Shown: in pieces, positions 47,767 through 57,400 of the stretch | Layout of the letters: every line of letters starts with the position of its first letter | How positions within the stretch are numbered: the first letter of the stretch is position 1 | DNA from: CAZAYY01 sp964489525 | Lineage (GTDB): Bacteria > Chloroflexota > Anaerolineae > Anaerolineales > JABWBV01 | Direction: 5' to 3' | Assembly (NCBI GenBank): GCA_964489525.1 | Contig: CAZAYY010000004.1 | Span: forward strand, 1-64,000 | DNA length: 64,000 nucleotides | The notes under the pieces: model-generated | Seen by the model: only the letters and a program-made list of their open reading frames with translations | What the model was told of the DNA's origin: nothing | Database searches by the model: none | Made by a program: the position numbers and the translations under genes

Positions 47767-48528
47767 ATGAATACGGCAATGATTGAAATCAAGGATATGT
47801 TCAAGGTATATGGCGAGGGTGAGGCGATTGTCAAAGCCCTGGCCGGAGCGGATGCAACGGTGCAGCGTGGGGAGTTTGTTGCTGTGATGGGCCCCTCTGG
47901 CTCGGGCAAATCTACTTTGATGAACATCATCGGCTGCCTGGACCGGCCTACATCGGGCAAATATTTTCTGGATGGGCGGGATGTCAGCGGCCTGGATAAA
48001 AACGAATTGGCTCGAGTGCGCAGCCAGAAGATCGGTTTTGTTTTCCAATCGTTCAACTTGCTGGCACGCTTGAGTGCCCTTGAGAATGTGCTGCTTCCGA
48101 TGTTGTATAACCTGCATGAAAAGCTTGATGCACAAGAGCAGCGCCGCCGGGCATTGTCCGCCTTGGAAGCGGTTGGGTTGGGTGAACGGCTTGCCCACCA
48201 TCCCAACCAGCTTTCTGGCGGTCAGCAGCAGCGGGTGGCGATTGCTCGTTCCCTGGTAAACCACCCGCCGTTGATTCTGGCTGATGAGCCTACGGGCAAC
48301 CTGGATTCGCATTCAAGCCTGGAAATCATGGATATTTTTCACAAGCTCCACAACCAGGGAACCACCATTGTTATGGTGACGCATGAACAGAATGTGGCAG
48401 CCCAGGCGCAGCGCATCATTTGTTTGCGCGATGGGCGGGTGATATCCAATGGGGATGGGCGGCAAAGCCCATGCATGGGAAACCGAAATCCCGCTGCCAC
48501 AACGTACATCCAGGAGGCAGGCATATGA
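47767..48528 (+). CDS. MacB/LolD-type ABC transporter ATP-binding protein
   Basis: A 253-residue ATPase with Walker A GPSGSGKST (42-50), Q loop VFQSFNLL, signature LSGGQQQRVAIARSL, Walker B ILADEPTGNLD and H-loop VTHEQNV. The combination with GNLDS and the IGCLDRPTSG stretch places it in the MacB/LolD group that works with a four-helix FtsX-like permease. The C-terminus runs on past the usual end with about 25 residues (RQSPCMGNRNPAATTYIQEAGI). The gene follows the adaptor by 6 nt and overlaps the permease start (ATGA). Confidence 0.94.
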   Translation: MNTAMIEIKDMFKVYGEGEAIVKALAGADATVQRGEFVAVMGPSGSGKSTLMNIIGCLDRPTSGKYFLDGRDVSGLDKNELARVRSQKIGFVFQSFNLLARLSALENVLLPMLYNLHEKLDAQEQRRRALSALEAVGLGERLAHHPNQLSGGQQQRVAIARSLVNHPPLILADEPTGNLDSHSSLEIMDIFHKLHNQGTTIVMVTHEQNVAAQAQRIICLRDGRVISNGDGRQSPCMGNRNPAATTYIQEAGI

Positions 48529-49748
48529 GTTTCTTGAAAATCATTCGTGTAGCCTGGGATGGCCTGAAGCTCAACAAACTGCGTTCGTTTCTAACCACCC
48601 TGGGGGTGATTATTGGTGTGGCATCGGTGATCGTAATGCTCGCTGTCAGCGCTGGTGCAGAGGCGGCCATTGCAGAGCAAATTAATTCATTAGGTGCAAA
48701 TTTGCTGATTGTTTCACCGGTTCGAGGTGTGCCAGGAGCATCGCGCACCCTCAAGCTTGAGGATGCGAGCGCGATTGACCAACAGGTGATAGGCATTACG
48801 GGTGTTTCGGCTGAGCAATCCCCTGCGAGTCAAACCGTGAAGGCGAATGGAATCACCCTGGAGGGGATTGCCCTGGTGGGTACCACAGCCGATTTTCCTG
48901 CCGTCCGCGATTATCCGGTTGGGGAAGGACGGTACTTCAGTGCGGATGAAGATGCTCGCAAGAATAAGCTGGTTGTGCTGGGTGCTGGCCTTGCCAAAGA
49001 TTTATTTGGGGAGCAGAGTGGGCTGGGGCAATCGATTACGATTGGTACCATGCGCCTGACGGTGCTTGGGGTGATGGCGCCCAAAGGTTTGGTGGCAGAT
49101 GTGGATTATGATGGGCGGGTGTATCTGCCGGTGAACCTGGTGTTAGATAAGTTTATGCCCAGCGGGTCTGGGTCTATTTCGATGCGGGGGGATGCCGTCC
49201 GCACAATTTATATTAAGGTAGAAAACCAGGAAAAAATCACCAGTGTGATGACCCAGGTCACAGCTTTGCTGGCCAGTCGTCACGATGTGGACGCATCGCA
49301 GCCAGATTTCACCATACAAACCCAGCAGGACATCATCGCTACCCAGGAAGCCGCCACCGCCGCCTTTCGGGATTTGTTGGCCTGGGTTGCAGGGATTTCT
49401 CTGGTGGTTGGGGGGATTGGCATTATGAACATTATGCTGGTATCTGTGACGGAGCGCACGCGTGAAATTGGCTTGCGCATGGCATTGGGTGCCCGTCCAG
49501 TGGATGTGATGATGCAATTTTTGGTAGAGGCCGTGATTTTGAGCCTGGTTGGGGGTTTGGTGGGCGTGCTTGCCGGGGTTAGCGGTTCAACTCTGTTTGC
49601 GGAACTTGGGACCATGCGAACAGAGCTGGTTCCCCTATCCATCCCATTGGCATTTGGCGCAGCTACTGCAGTGGGTGTGTTCTTTGGTTATTACCCGGCG
49701 ACCCAGGCTGCCAGGCTTGACCCGATTGTGGCTTTGCGCCATGAATAA
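48525..49748 (+). CDS. MacB-type ABC permease (FtsX-like)
   Basis: A 407-residue permease with the MacB architecture. There is an N-terminal helix (KLRSFLTTLGVIIGVASVIVMLAVSAGAEAAI), a large extracytoplasmic MacB_PCD domain (about 50-270) and a C-terminal FtsX domain with three helices (WVAGISLVVGGIGIMNIMLVSVTERTREIG, GLRMALGARPVDVMMQFLVEAVILS). The start at 48525 has AGGAGG upstream and overlaps the ATPase stop; longer in-frame versions extend into that gene. With the adaptor and the ATPase it forms a tripartite-like efflux unit, although an outer-membrane channel is not encoded here. Confidence 0.93.
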   Translation: MSFLKIIRVAWDGLKLNKLRSFLTTLGVIIGVASVIVMLAVSAGAEAAIAEQINSLGANLLIVSPVRGVPGASRTLKLEDASAIDQQVIGITGVSAEQSPASQTVKANGITLEGIALVGTTADFPAVRDYPVGEGRYFSADEDARKNKLVVLGAGLAKDLFGEQSGLGQSITIGTMRLTVLGVMAPKGLVADVDYDGRVYLPVNLVLDKFMPSGSGSISMRGDAVRTIYIKVENQEKITSVMTQVTALLASRHDVDASQPDFTIQTQQDIIATQEAATAAFRDLLAWVAGISLVVGGIGIMNIMLVSVTERTREIGLRMALGARPVDVMMQFLVEAVILSLVGGLVGVLAGVSGSTLFAELGTMRTELVPLSIPLAFGAATAVGVFFGYYPATQAARLDPIVALRHE

Positions 49749-49774
49749 TTCAAATTTTTACAGGAGAGAATGAA

Positions 49775-50353
49775 ATGAAATCGCAAACTGTTGTTTTGAT
49801 TATACTCGTACTACTGCTTGGCCTGACCGGCTGCAGCAGTGACAGCCCAACCTCGGTTCCACCAGGAGATAGCTACCGGAGTGCGGCATTAGATACAACC
49901 CATGAAGGAGCGTTGTCTGTTCGCAATCAGCTTGCCTTAGGTACGCTCGAATTGGCAGGGTCACCCAACGCCATTACCCAAGCGCAGGCTAAAACCCTGC
50001 TGCCGCTCTGGCAGCTGCTGCTCAACTCCCAAAAAACTGGAACTGCCGCTGAAGCCGAAATTTCAGCGGTTTTGCAGGGCATTGAGGACGGGTTGTCCGA
50101 CGAACAATTGGCTGCAATCAGTGCGATGATGTTGACCCAGACAGACTTGCAGAATTGGGCCAGCGCCAATGGAATCCCGCTGGGGAGTGGGTCTGGCTCC
50201 GGGCAAGGACAGGGGCAGGGGCAAGGGATGTCTCCCGAGGCACGCGCCACCCGCCAGGCAGAAGAAGGTCGCACACCTGGCAGTCCTGTTGGCGGGGCCT
50301 CAACCGCCCTCTTGACCGCTGTGATTGGTTATCTTGAAACCCTCGTTCCTTGA
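49775..50353 (+). CDS. Small lipoprotein of unknown function in MacAB-like operon
   Basis: A 192-residue lipoprotein with lipobox LGLTGC (Cys20). The mature part is helical (LSVRNQLALGTLELAG, ITQAQAKTLLPLWQLLLNSQ, LSDEQLAAISAMML) and resembles Spy/CpxP-like, helix-rich periplasmic proteins. It continues to a low-complexity stretch GSGSGSGQGQGQGQG at about 136-150. It follows the permease by 26 nt and has AGGAGA before its ATG. No domain name can be given safely. A role as sensor or accessory to the efflux system is inferred only from position. Confidence 0.7.
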   Translation: MKSQTVVLIILVLLLGLTGCSSDSPTSVPPGDSYRSAALDTTHEGALSVRNQLALGTLELAGSPNAITQAQAKTLLPLWQLLLNSQKTGTAAEAEISAVLQGIEDGLSDEQLAAISAMMLTQTDLQNWASANGIPLGSGSGSGQGQGQGQGMSPEARATRQAEEGRTPGSPVGGASTALLTAVIGYLETLVP

Positions 50354-50424
50354 TATGATTCAGACAGGTTTTTTCTCCATGCAACCAGGATGGTTGGTAT
50401 GGGTGCTAAAACCTGAGTTTTTAG

Positions 50425-50449
50425 AAATCGCCGGGAAAGCCGGCGATTT
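50425..50449. terminator. Bidirectional rho-independent terminator
   Basis: AAATCGCCGG (50425-50434) pairs with CCGGCGATTT (50440-50449) around GAAAG. On the plus strand it is followed by TGCGTTTTTC and ends the MacAB-like operon. Because the stem ends in A/T, it can also serve the convergent regulator gene that stops at 50458. Confidence 0.8.
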
Positions 50450-50457
50450 TGCGTTTT

Positions 50458-53400
50458 TCAAACCCTCAACGCCTCGATTATGGTCTGCGCTTTGTGCCAA
50501 TCCGGGCAATCCGGTGGGGTAGTGAAACCTGCGCAAACCTCAGCTAGAAGGTGCTGGCCTTTCTCTGGCTGGCTGTTGGCCCACAAACGGGCCAGTTGGA
50601 TGGCGGCGCGCAGGGCGAGGGTGTGAGCCCCCTGCTGCCGGGCAATTTCCAATGCTTTTTGAAAGCTGGCTTCTGCCTGGATGGGGTTGGGCTGCTGTTG
50701 GGCCAGCAGCAGCCTGCCCTGAAGGCAGTAGAGTTGGGAAAGCCCAATCCCGGCAAATCGCAGGTTTTCAGGTTGGAGCCCCCGGGTTGTAACCGCCAGG
50801 CCATCTGCAATTTGCCCGAGGCGCAGGTAGCTATCAGCAAGCCGGACAGACCACTGTCCAAGGCCTGTTCGGGTGCTGGTTGTTTGCCACAGCTGCAGGC
50901 CGCGCTGGATTTGCTTTAGACCAGCCCAGGCCTCCTGGTGGGTACTCTCGGCCCGCACTACCTGAGCATAGCCATTAACTGCCAGGACATAAGCCTGAAA
51001 ATAACGCAGATCGCTGACATCTTTAAGGGTCTTCATCTCCAGGGCATATTGGGCTAGCAGCGGCCAGTTGCAGTGGAGGATGGCCACTTCACTCGCGAAA
51101 ATCAGAACGCCGCCCAAAGAGCCCAGTTGATGATTGAGGCGAGCCTGGTTGATTGCACGCCGGGTGTGCTGCCAGGCCTGTTCGGAGCAGCCGATAAAGG
51201 CAAGTGTCATGCCCAGGATTGCATGGCAAAGCGGTTCCATATTTGGGGCAAAGGAGGGTGCATGACCGGCTTGTGCCAGGAGGCGCAGCGTTGCTTCGAT
51301 ATAATCCTTTCCAGCCACAAAATCTCCCTGGAAGGTGCGGCTGAAACCCAAAATTCGGTAGGCCATTGCCTTTCCCAGGTGATTATCGGGTGCCGCGAGG
51401 TCGAGCATCTGTTCGCCAATTCGGGCAGCCTGTTCCAGTTCGCCCTGGCTGATCAGGAAATCTGCTTGAGAAAAAAGGGCGGAAAGCAGTTCGGGATCAT
51501 TTTCGCCTGAATACCCTTCCAGTAAATCCAGGGCTTTTTGGATATATTGACGGCGTTCGGCACTGCCCCATTCATTGGCCGCGAGAAAAGGCATGCCCAG
51601 AGCAAGGTACAGATTGATTTCCAAGTTGCGTCTGCTTGATGTAAAAGGTAGTTTATCGAGCAGTTCCAGACCCCGGTTGTAATGCGCCATGGCACTCTGA
51701 CTGGAAGCCAGGCTGATGGCGTAGCGACCTGCCTGTAAACAATAAGTCGCCGCTTTTTCGAATAATCCGCTGATCTCAAAATGGTGAGCCAATTCACCAG
51801 CCCGACGGGAAAGTGCGGGGGAGTTGGCATACAACCGTTCCAGAGCTAAAGCAACGGCAGCATGCCGCCTGCTATTTTCAACAGGGTTCAAGGCCTGGTA
51901 AAGGTAGGTTTGTAGAACGGTATGGCGAAAGCGGTAGCGAGAAAGCGATCGGTGCCGGCCCGGTTCCACCTCCAGCCATTCTACCCCTTCGGCTTGAACC
52001 ATGTGCTGTGCCCCACGGCCCATGCTCAGGGGGCCGTTCAGTGTTTGCAGTACGGTTTCCAGGTCCAGGTTGTGGATTTCAGCAATTACTTCGGCAGTGA
52101 AACTGGCGCCTTCGATACTTGCCGTGGATAGCCATTCGTGCCAGGAGGCCGGTAGTGCCTGGACCCGGCTGGCAATGGCTGCTTCGACTCGTTCTGGCAG
52201 GTGGTCCCAGCGGATCTCCGGGCGGCTTTGCCAGACCCCATCACTCGAACGGGACAGGTCAACCTGGGTACGCAGGCTTTCTAAGATTTCGAGGGTAAAT
52301 AATGGGTTGCCACCTGTGTGCCGGGCAAGGGCTGCGCGGAACGCCGGGCTGAGGTTGTGTGGCTGGAGTTCCTGGGCTTCTGCTAACCAGGCGGCAACAA
52401 ACCTTTGTTCGTTTGCCTGATCCAGGTCCAGGTGGATGTTTCGGCGGTAGCGCTGCAGTTCATGTATGCAGGCTGCCAGGGGGTGGGCGGGTTGAAGCTG
52501 TCCTTCGCCCAATTCTTCCGGGCGATAGGTGATCACAATAAGAATTCGTTGGCTTTGCAAGTGGCGAGCCAGGTAAAAAAGCAGGGCGGTGCTATCCGGG
52601 TCTGCCCAGTGCATATCGTCCAAGAGCAGCACAAGGGGTGTTTGTTGGGAAAGAGAAATCAAAAAGGATTTTAATTGTTCGTAAATCAGCGGGGTGGTGA
52701 GGCGGCGCTCAGCCTGGTGGATGTCTGGGAGCAACGCCGGAATGACTTCCTTTGCATTTGCGGTTCTCAGGGTCTTCAGTTTTCTTGTAAGCTGTTTTCT
52801 GCCAACAAAATTGGACAGTAATTCTGGTGCAGTGGAAACCAATACCCGGGCAATATCAGGTAAGGCCAGGGCTAAGCGTTTCTTGCTGTCCATATCCAGG
52901 TTTTCGCTCCAGGATAATTTTTCCCATTCCCCGCTCAACATCTGGAGGCACTCAAAAAAGGGTTGATAAGGTTGGCCTTTGCCAGCAAAAGCATCGCACT
53001 GCCCAGAGACAACCAACAGATCCGGGTGATAACTCATCGCCTGCCGGGCAAACTGGCGCAGCAAAGCGGTTTTACCACTGCCGGATTCACCAGCAATCAG
53101 AAGTACGTCTCCCTGGTAGACAAGGCTTCGTTTGAGGTGGGCTGCCATCCATTCCATTTCATCTTTGCGCCCAACCAGGACGGCAGGGTATGGTCGGGCG
53201 TCAGTGTATTGAGCCGCCTTAATTTGATGGTAAAGCCGGTTTGTTTCCCAGTCGGGTTCCACCCCCAGTTCCCGAAGTAGTTTTCGGCACTGCTCATATT
53301 GAGCCAGGGCGGCTGATGGTTGGCCTCCGGCCTGAAAGCTGCGAATAACCTGCCTGTGTAAATGCTCGTCCCAAGGGTTGTTTTCCAATGCCTGTTGGTA

Positions 53401-53991
53401 TACATGGGCAGCTTCCAGGAACTGCTCATCTGATTCCAGGGTGCTGCCCAAAACCTGGAGAACCTGATTATGGAGCTCGCCCAGCCTTGCCCGTTTTTTT
53501 AAGGCCCAACTTTCAACAGCCTGGCTGCCGAAACTGAAATCGCGCATAAACACGCCGGGGTAATGGTCGAGGGCCTGCCTGAGGACGATAAGCCTGGCCT
53601 GAATGCCTGCTTGATGTTCGGATGAGGTTGTGTGGGCCGCCAATGCAGCCTGAGCCATCTTTTCAAATTGAATTACATCCACTTCAACCTGCAATTTGGG
53701 GTTGATTTGGACATCTTTACGAGTTAGCACCAAAATGGGTTGAGATGCCTGGCGATCATTAAACAGCCGGCGCAAATTGGACAGGGTAAAGCGCAGGCTG
53801 GCCAGGGCTTGATCTTGGGCTTGTTCAGGCCAAAACCATTCTGCCAGTTCAATGCGCGAATGAACTTTATCAGCCTCCAGTGCGAGAAAGGCTAACAATG
53901 CCCCTGGACGAGCAGGTGTGAGGGGCAGCGGGTCTCGATCAGTCCAGCCTGCAGTAAACCTGCCAAGCAAAGTAATATAGAAAAAGCCCAA
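50458..53991 (-). CDS. SARP/BTAD transcriptional regulator with AAA ATPase and TPR-like region
   Basis: An about 1177-residue regulator. An OmpR-type DNA-binding domain (ITLLGRFTAG ... LTPARPGALLAFLALEADKVHSRIELAEWFWPEQ) opens the protein, followed by a bacterial transcriptional activation domain (about 100-260, GEPDWETNRLYHQIK-like end) as in SARP regulators. The ATPase part has Walker A GESGSGKT (303-310) and Walker B PLVLLLDDMHW (454-464), and the last 500 residues are helical repeats of TPR type. This is the plan of large MalT/STAND-like activators. TTG 53991 was chosen as start because GGAG lies 8 nt upstream; GTG 53997 has only 2 nt spacing. Its stop lies just behind the bidirectional terminator. 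Target genes are unknown; the divergent small gene is one candidate. Confidence 0.9.
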   Translation of the reverse strand: MGFFYITLLGRFTAGWTDRDPLPLTPARPGALLAFLALEADKVHSRIELAEWFWPEQAQDQALASLRFTLSNLRRLFNDRQASQPILVLTRKDVQINPKLQVEVDVIQFEKMAQAALAAHTTSSEHQAGIQARLIVLRQALDHYPGVFMRDFSFGSQAVESWALKKRARLGELHNQVLQVLGSTLESDEQFLEAAHVYQQALENNPWDEHLHRQVIRSFQAGGQPSAALAQYEQCRKLLRELGVEPDWETNRLYHQIKAAQYTDARPYPAVLVGRKDEMEWMAAHLKRSLVYQGDVLLIAGESGSGKTALLRQFARQAMSYHPDLLVVSGQCDAFAGKGQPYQPFFECLQMLSGEWEKLSWSENLDMDSKKRLALALPDIARVLVSTAPELLSNFVGRKQLTRKLKTLRTANAKEVIPALLPDIHQAERRLTTPLIYEQLKSFLISLSQQTPLVLLLDDMHWADPDSTALLFYLARHLQSQRILIVITYRPEELGEGQLQPAHPLAACIHELQRYRRNIHLDLDQANEQRFVAAWLAEAQELQPHNLSPAFRAALARHTGGNPLFTLEILESLRTQVDLSRSSDGVWQSRPEIRWDHLPERVEAAIASRVQALPASWHEWLSTASIEGASFTAEVIAEIHNLDLETVLQTLNGPLSMGRGAQHMVQAEGVEWLEVEPGRHRSLSRYRFRHTVLQTYLYQALNPVENSRRHAAVALALERLYANSPALSRRAGELAHHFEISGLFEKAATYCLQAGRYAISLASSQSAMAHYNRGLELLDKLPFTSSRRNLEINLYLALGMPFLAANEWGSAERRQYIQKALDLLEGYSGENDPELLSALFSQADFLISQGELEQAARIGEQMLDLAAPDNHLGKAMAYRILGFSRTFQGDFVAGKDYIEATLRLLAQAGHAPSFAPNMEPLCHAILGMTLAFIGCSEQAWQHTRRAINQARLNHQLGSLGGVLIFASEVAILHCNWPLLAQYALEMKTLKDVSDLRYFQAYVLAVNGYAQVVRAESTHQEAWAGLKQIQRGLQLWQTTSTRTGLGQWSVRLADSYLRLGQIADGLAVTTRGLQPENLRFAGIGLSQLYCLQGRLLLAQQQPNPIQAEASFQKALEIARQQGAHTLALRAAIQLARLWANSQPEKGQHLLAEVCAGFTTPPDCPDWHKAQTIIEALRV

Positions 53992-54036
53992 AAGCACTGC
54001 TCCGGAAACGTGTATCTACAAACTTCTGAAAAGGGC

Positions 54037-54058
54037 TTAAACGCACGATTAACGCACG
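54037..54058. repeat. Two TTAA(A)CGCACG repeats between the SARP-type gene and a leaderless small gene
   Basis: TTAAACGCACG (54037-54047) and TTAACGCACG (54049-54058) are near-identical direct repeats lying where the -35 region of the promoter at 54068 would be, and just upstream of the divergent regulator start. They may be binding sites of that regulator, since SARPs bind direct repeats near the -35 position. Confidence 0.5.
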
Positions 54059-54067
54059 TTAATTTTT

Positions 54068-54073
54068 TATACT
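54068..54073 (+). promoter_or_regulatory. TATACT -10 box of a leaderless small gene
   Basis: TATACT is followed by exactly six nt (ATCTAT) and the ATG at 54080. No Shine-Dalgarno is present. This is the third example of the same arrangement in the window. Confidence 0.55.
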
Positions 54074-54079
54074 ATCTAT

Positions 54080-54319
54080 ATGATACCAAATTCTCCCCAA
54101 CATCAAACCTATATTTTGCGCGTCTGGTATATCCAACGCCAGGGGCAATTCACACCGGTCGCTTCGTTGGAAAACTGTGGAGATTCAGAAACCCTTTTAA
54201 CCGAAGAAGGCCAACCGGTCAAACGCCTTGCTTTTCCCAGTCTGGAGGCGCTGCATGAATTTTTAAAAATCGCGGCCAGAGACTGGGCGGACGTGCCATC
54301 TTCCCAGAAGGAAGAATGA
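54080..54319 (+). CDS. Small protein of unknown function, leaderless
   Basis: A 79-residue soluble protein, MIPNSPQHQTYILRVWYIQ..., rich in aromatic residues at the start and ending in FPSLEALHEFLKIAARDWADVPSS. The length, the smooth codon use and the promoter directly before its ATG make it a real gene. It has no recognised domain. The N-terminal part (TYILRVWYIQRQGQFTPVASLEN) could form beta strands and the second half a helix. It is divergent from the SARP-type regulator, with shared repeats in between, so it may be its target or a small partner. The 120 nt to the next gene hold no clear terminator. Confidence 0.55.
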   Translation: MIPNSPQHQTYILRVWYIQRQGQFTPVASLENCGDSETLLTEEGQPVKRLAFPSLEALHEFLKIAARDWADVPSSQKEE

Positions 54320-54439
54320 AATGAACCTCATTTTGCTTGATTCCCTGGGGGAAATTTTTTAAATCTTCCTCATTTTCGCATTCTGTGTTCAGGCAATGCA
54401 AGCATCTTGTGGACTTGTTTGAATGATTCAGAGGTACCC

Positions 54440-57400
54440 ATGAACAGAAAATCGAACTCCAACTCTGCCCTCCGCCGTCTCTGGCAGCTTGCCCTGGCCT
54501 GGCTCTTCTGCCTGGCGATCTTTATCCTGATTCCTTCCGCCCAAACAGTCGGCGCCGCGCCTGATTTGCTCTCCCCCGACCAGGTAGTTCAGAATGCCTG
54601 GCGACGGGCCAAAGAGGCAGGAGACTACGAATTTTCCAGCGACATCACCCAGGTCACTTACCCGGCGCCCACCCTGGCCAATTACGGCCGGACCAGCCGC
54701 CAGGAGGTGGTATTCATTAAAGGGCTTGTAAACATTGCCAGCCAGGTTATGGAAATGACGCTGTGGCGTGGGGATGGCTCAATTGCTTTGCCGGAGAGTG
54801 GATTTGAAATCCGCATTGAAGGCCAAAGAGGGTTTTCGCGTCAGGTTGGGGGCGCCTGGGTGGAGAGCGAAGACTTAGCGGGTGGGTTTACGCCTGGAAA
54901 TGATTTTCTCGTTTACCTGGCAGGAATCAAAAATGTGACTGCGCTCGATGCTGTGATGGGTGTTGAGCGCTTTCAATTCGAACTGGATGGCCCGGCGTTC
55001 GCCCTCTATATCCGTGACCAGCTCGAAACTTATCTTCACCAGACTGGTGAACTGCCGCTCAACCTGACTTTGGATACCTCGCGCTATTACAGTGACATGA
55101 CTGGCCAGGGCGAAATCTGGCTGGATCAACAAGGTTTACCTTTGCACATGAGCCTCCAAATGAGCTACCCTGAGCAGGCCAACGGGGAACGGGTTGAAGC
55201 CACCATCATTTCCGACTTTTTGTTCCAATCCCCCAACCCATCCTCTAAATTGGATCATTTTCCAAAAGAGGCGGCAGGGATTATTGCTGGGATTCACAAT
55301 GCCCTGTCTACTTATGGTTGGCTGCTGGTTGGTGGCCTGGCTTTCACCCTGCTGGGGGTGAGGTTCTGGCGGTCTCCATGGCTGATCAAAGTCCTGAATT
55401 TGACGATTATCGCCTCGATGGTTCTCACTCCGCTGCTGCAGAGCTACCAGGTTGCAGCGTTTTATCTGCGCCAATCTGAAAAACAGGCTGTATACGATCA
55501 GAAAACCGCTGCCCGAGAGGAAGCTGATGCCTTGCTGGAGGGAACTCCCTGGGATCCCCACCAGGACCCGTTGGCTCTGCCCGCTGCTGCTCCAAAAGAA
55601 TTGTCCTTGGTCAAGGGAATTGTTCCCCCTGTGCGAGAAGTTGCCGATGAGGATCTGACAGACACGGATGCGGATGGTTTGTCTGATGTCCGTGAACAGG
55701 AATTGGGTACGAACCCCACCCTGGCGGATACCGATGGCGATGGCCTGACGGATGGCCTGGAGTTTTTACAGTTGGGCACCAATCCTTTGCGAATGGATAC
55801 AGATGGCGATGGAATTTATGACCAGGTGGAGGTGCAGGGCTTCCGGTATGGGGGCAAGACCTGGTATCTCAATCCGAATAATCCCGACACGAACGACGAT
55901 TATCAATTTGATGGCTATGAGTGCCCGGCTTTGCAGGAGATTGTGGCTTTGCCCGAGTCCTACTCCCTGGATTGTGATACAGACGGGGACCTGCTGCCGG
56001 ATCCCTTTGATACCGATGATGATAATGACCTGGTGCCCGACCGCGTGGATATGTCACCCGGTGGGAGCATGGGGGCAAATGGCCAGATGTTTGACACCAA
56101 AAACCCCAGCGCTTTCGATCAAAACACACCGATGGCCTTAAAAATCAGCAACCTTGCCCAAGGATACCCGGCACTGGTAGATATCCAACTGCGCCCGGAA
56201 GATCCCTTCCACCTGACCTATGCCCTGAATGTTCTCGATTGGCCTTCCGGAGATTATGAAGGCCAAATTCAACGAGGAAAAAACACAACCTATGCCACCA
56301 GCGACAACCCGGATATCGCCAATTCAGGGATGCCAGTTACGCCCCAATTGAGCTACGGAGATATGCGCCTGATTCCGATGCTGGAAGTTGAATTTCCTGC
56401 CAGTACCGGCGATCAGCTTCCCCTCCCGCTGACCCTTCCGGCCATTACGGTCACAGTGCCGGTCAACCAAAGTGTATGGGCCAGCGTTGCCATGACTCAC
56501 CAACCCCTGCCCGGGGATGACCTTGAAACCCGCCTGGTGTTTGATTTTGCGACACCAGGCACCTACCAGGTTAACCTGTATGCGGGTGGCTGCCCGGCCC
56601 AGGGGGAAGCCCTCTACAGCGCTGAAGTGCAGGATGGCAGCATCCTGACCCTGGCGTACCCCGAATATCCTCGCCTGGTAGACCTGGCGAATGGTGAGCA
56701 TGTGTTTACAATCAGCGGCCAGGGCACCCTGCGCTGCGCTCCCCTGGGGAATATTGTCAATGGGCCTTACCAGGATGCCATGATCGACCTAGAACCCCTG
56801 CAGCCCTATGGGATTTCAGTCAGGGAGAAAGACCAAACTGGCAACCTGCTGGCTTATGCGCCGCTGAGCATGGTCACTGACCCGGTTGGTGATGGCCGGG
56901 TGGCATTTACCACACGCTTACTGTATTGGCCTTCGGCTGAAGGCAGTTGGCAGAATAACCAGCTGTTACGGGTGGTCTGGCTCGTGCAGACCCTGACAGA
57001 CGCCTGCGATACAACCGGTTTTGCCCCTTCCCCAGCTGCCGAGGCGGATAACGATACTTATACCAGTGAACGGGAAAGCTGGTGTGCCACTCACCGCACC
57101 ATGGATATTCCCCAGATCGTACACACCTACAATGAAGCCTGGTACCTGACAGGCCTGGCTGTTCGAGAAGATCACGGGTTGGATGTGGCGATTATTTGGG
57201 AAGATCCGGAAACCGACCAGGATTTAACCGCCGAGGACCCGCTGTGGCACCTGGCCCGCGGCCTAACTGCTGTTTTTACGACCGGGCGAGACTGCGCGGA
57301 TGACGACCACACCAACAATCCCGATTATATTGATGACGATGAGCAGCAGGTTTGCCACAGCGATGAAAAGCGCGACCTGGTTGTGAACAGCCGCAATAAT

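Noticed and set aside
48420..48524. Upstream extension of the MacB-type permease
   Set aside because: It overlaps the ATPase gene in another frame; ATG 48525 has AGGAGG and gives the normal N-terminal helix.
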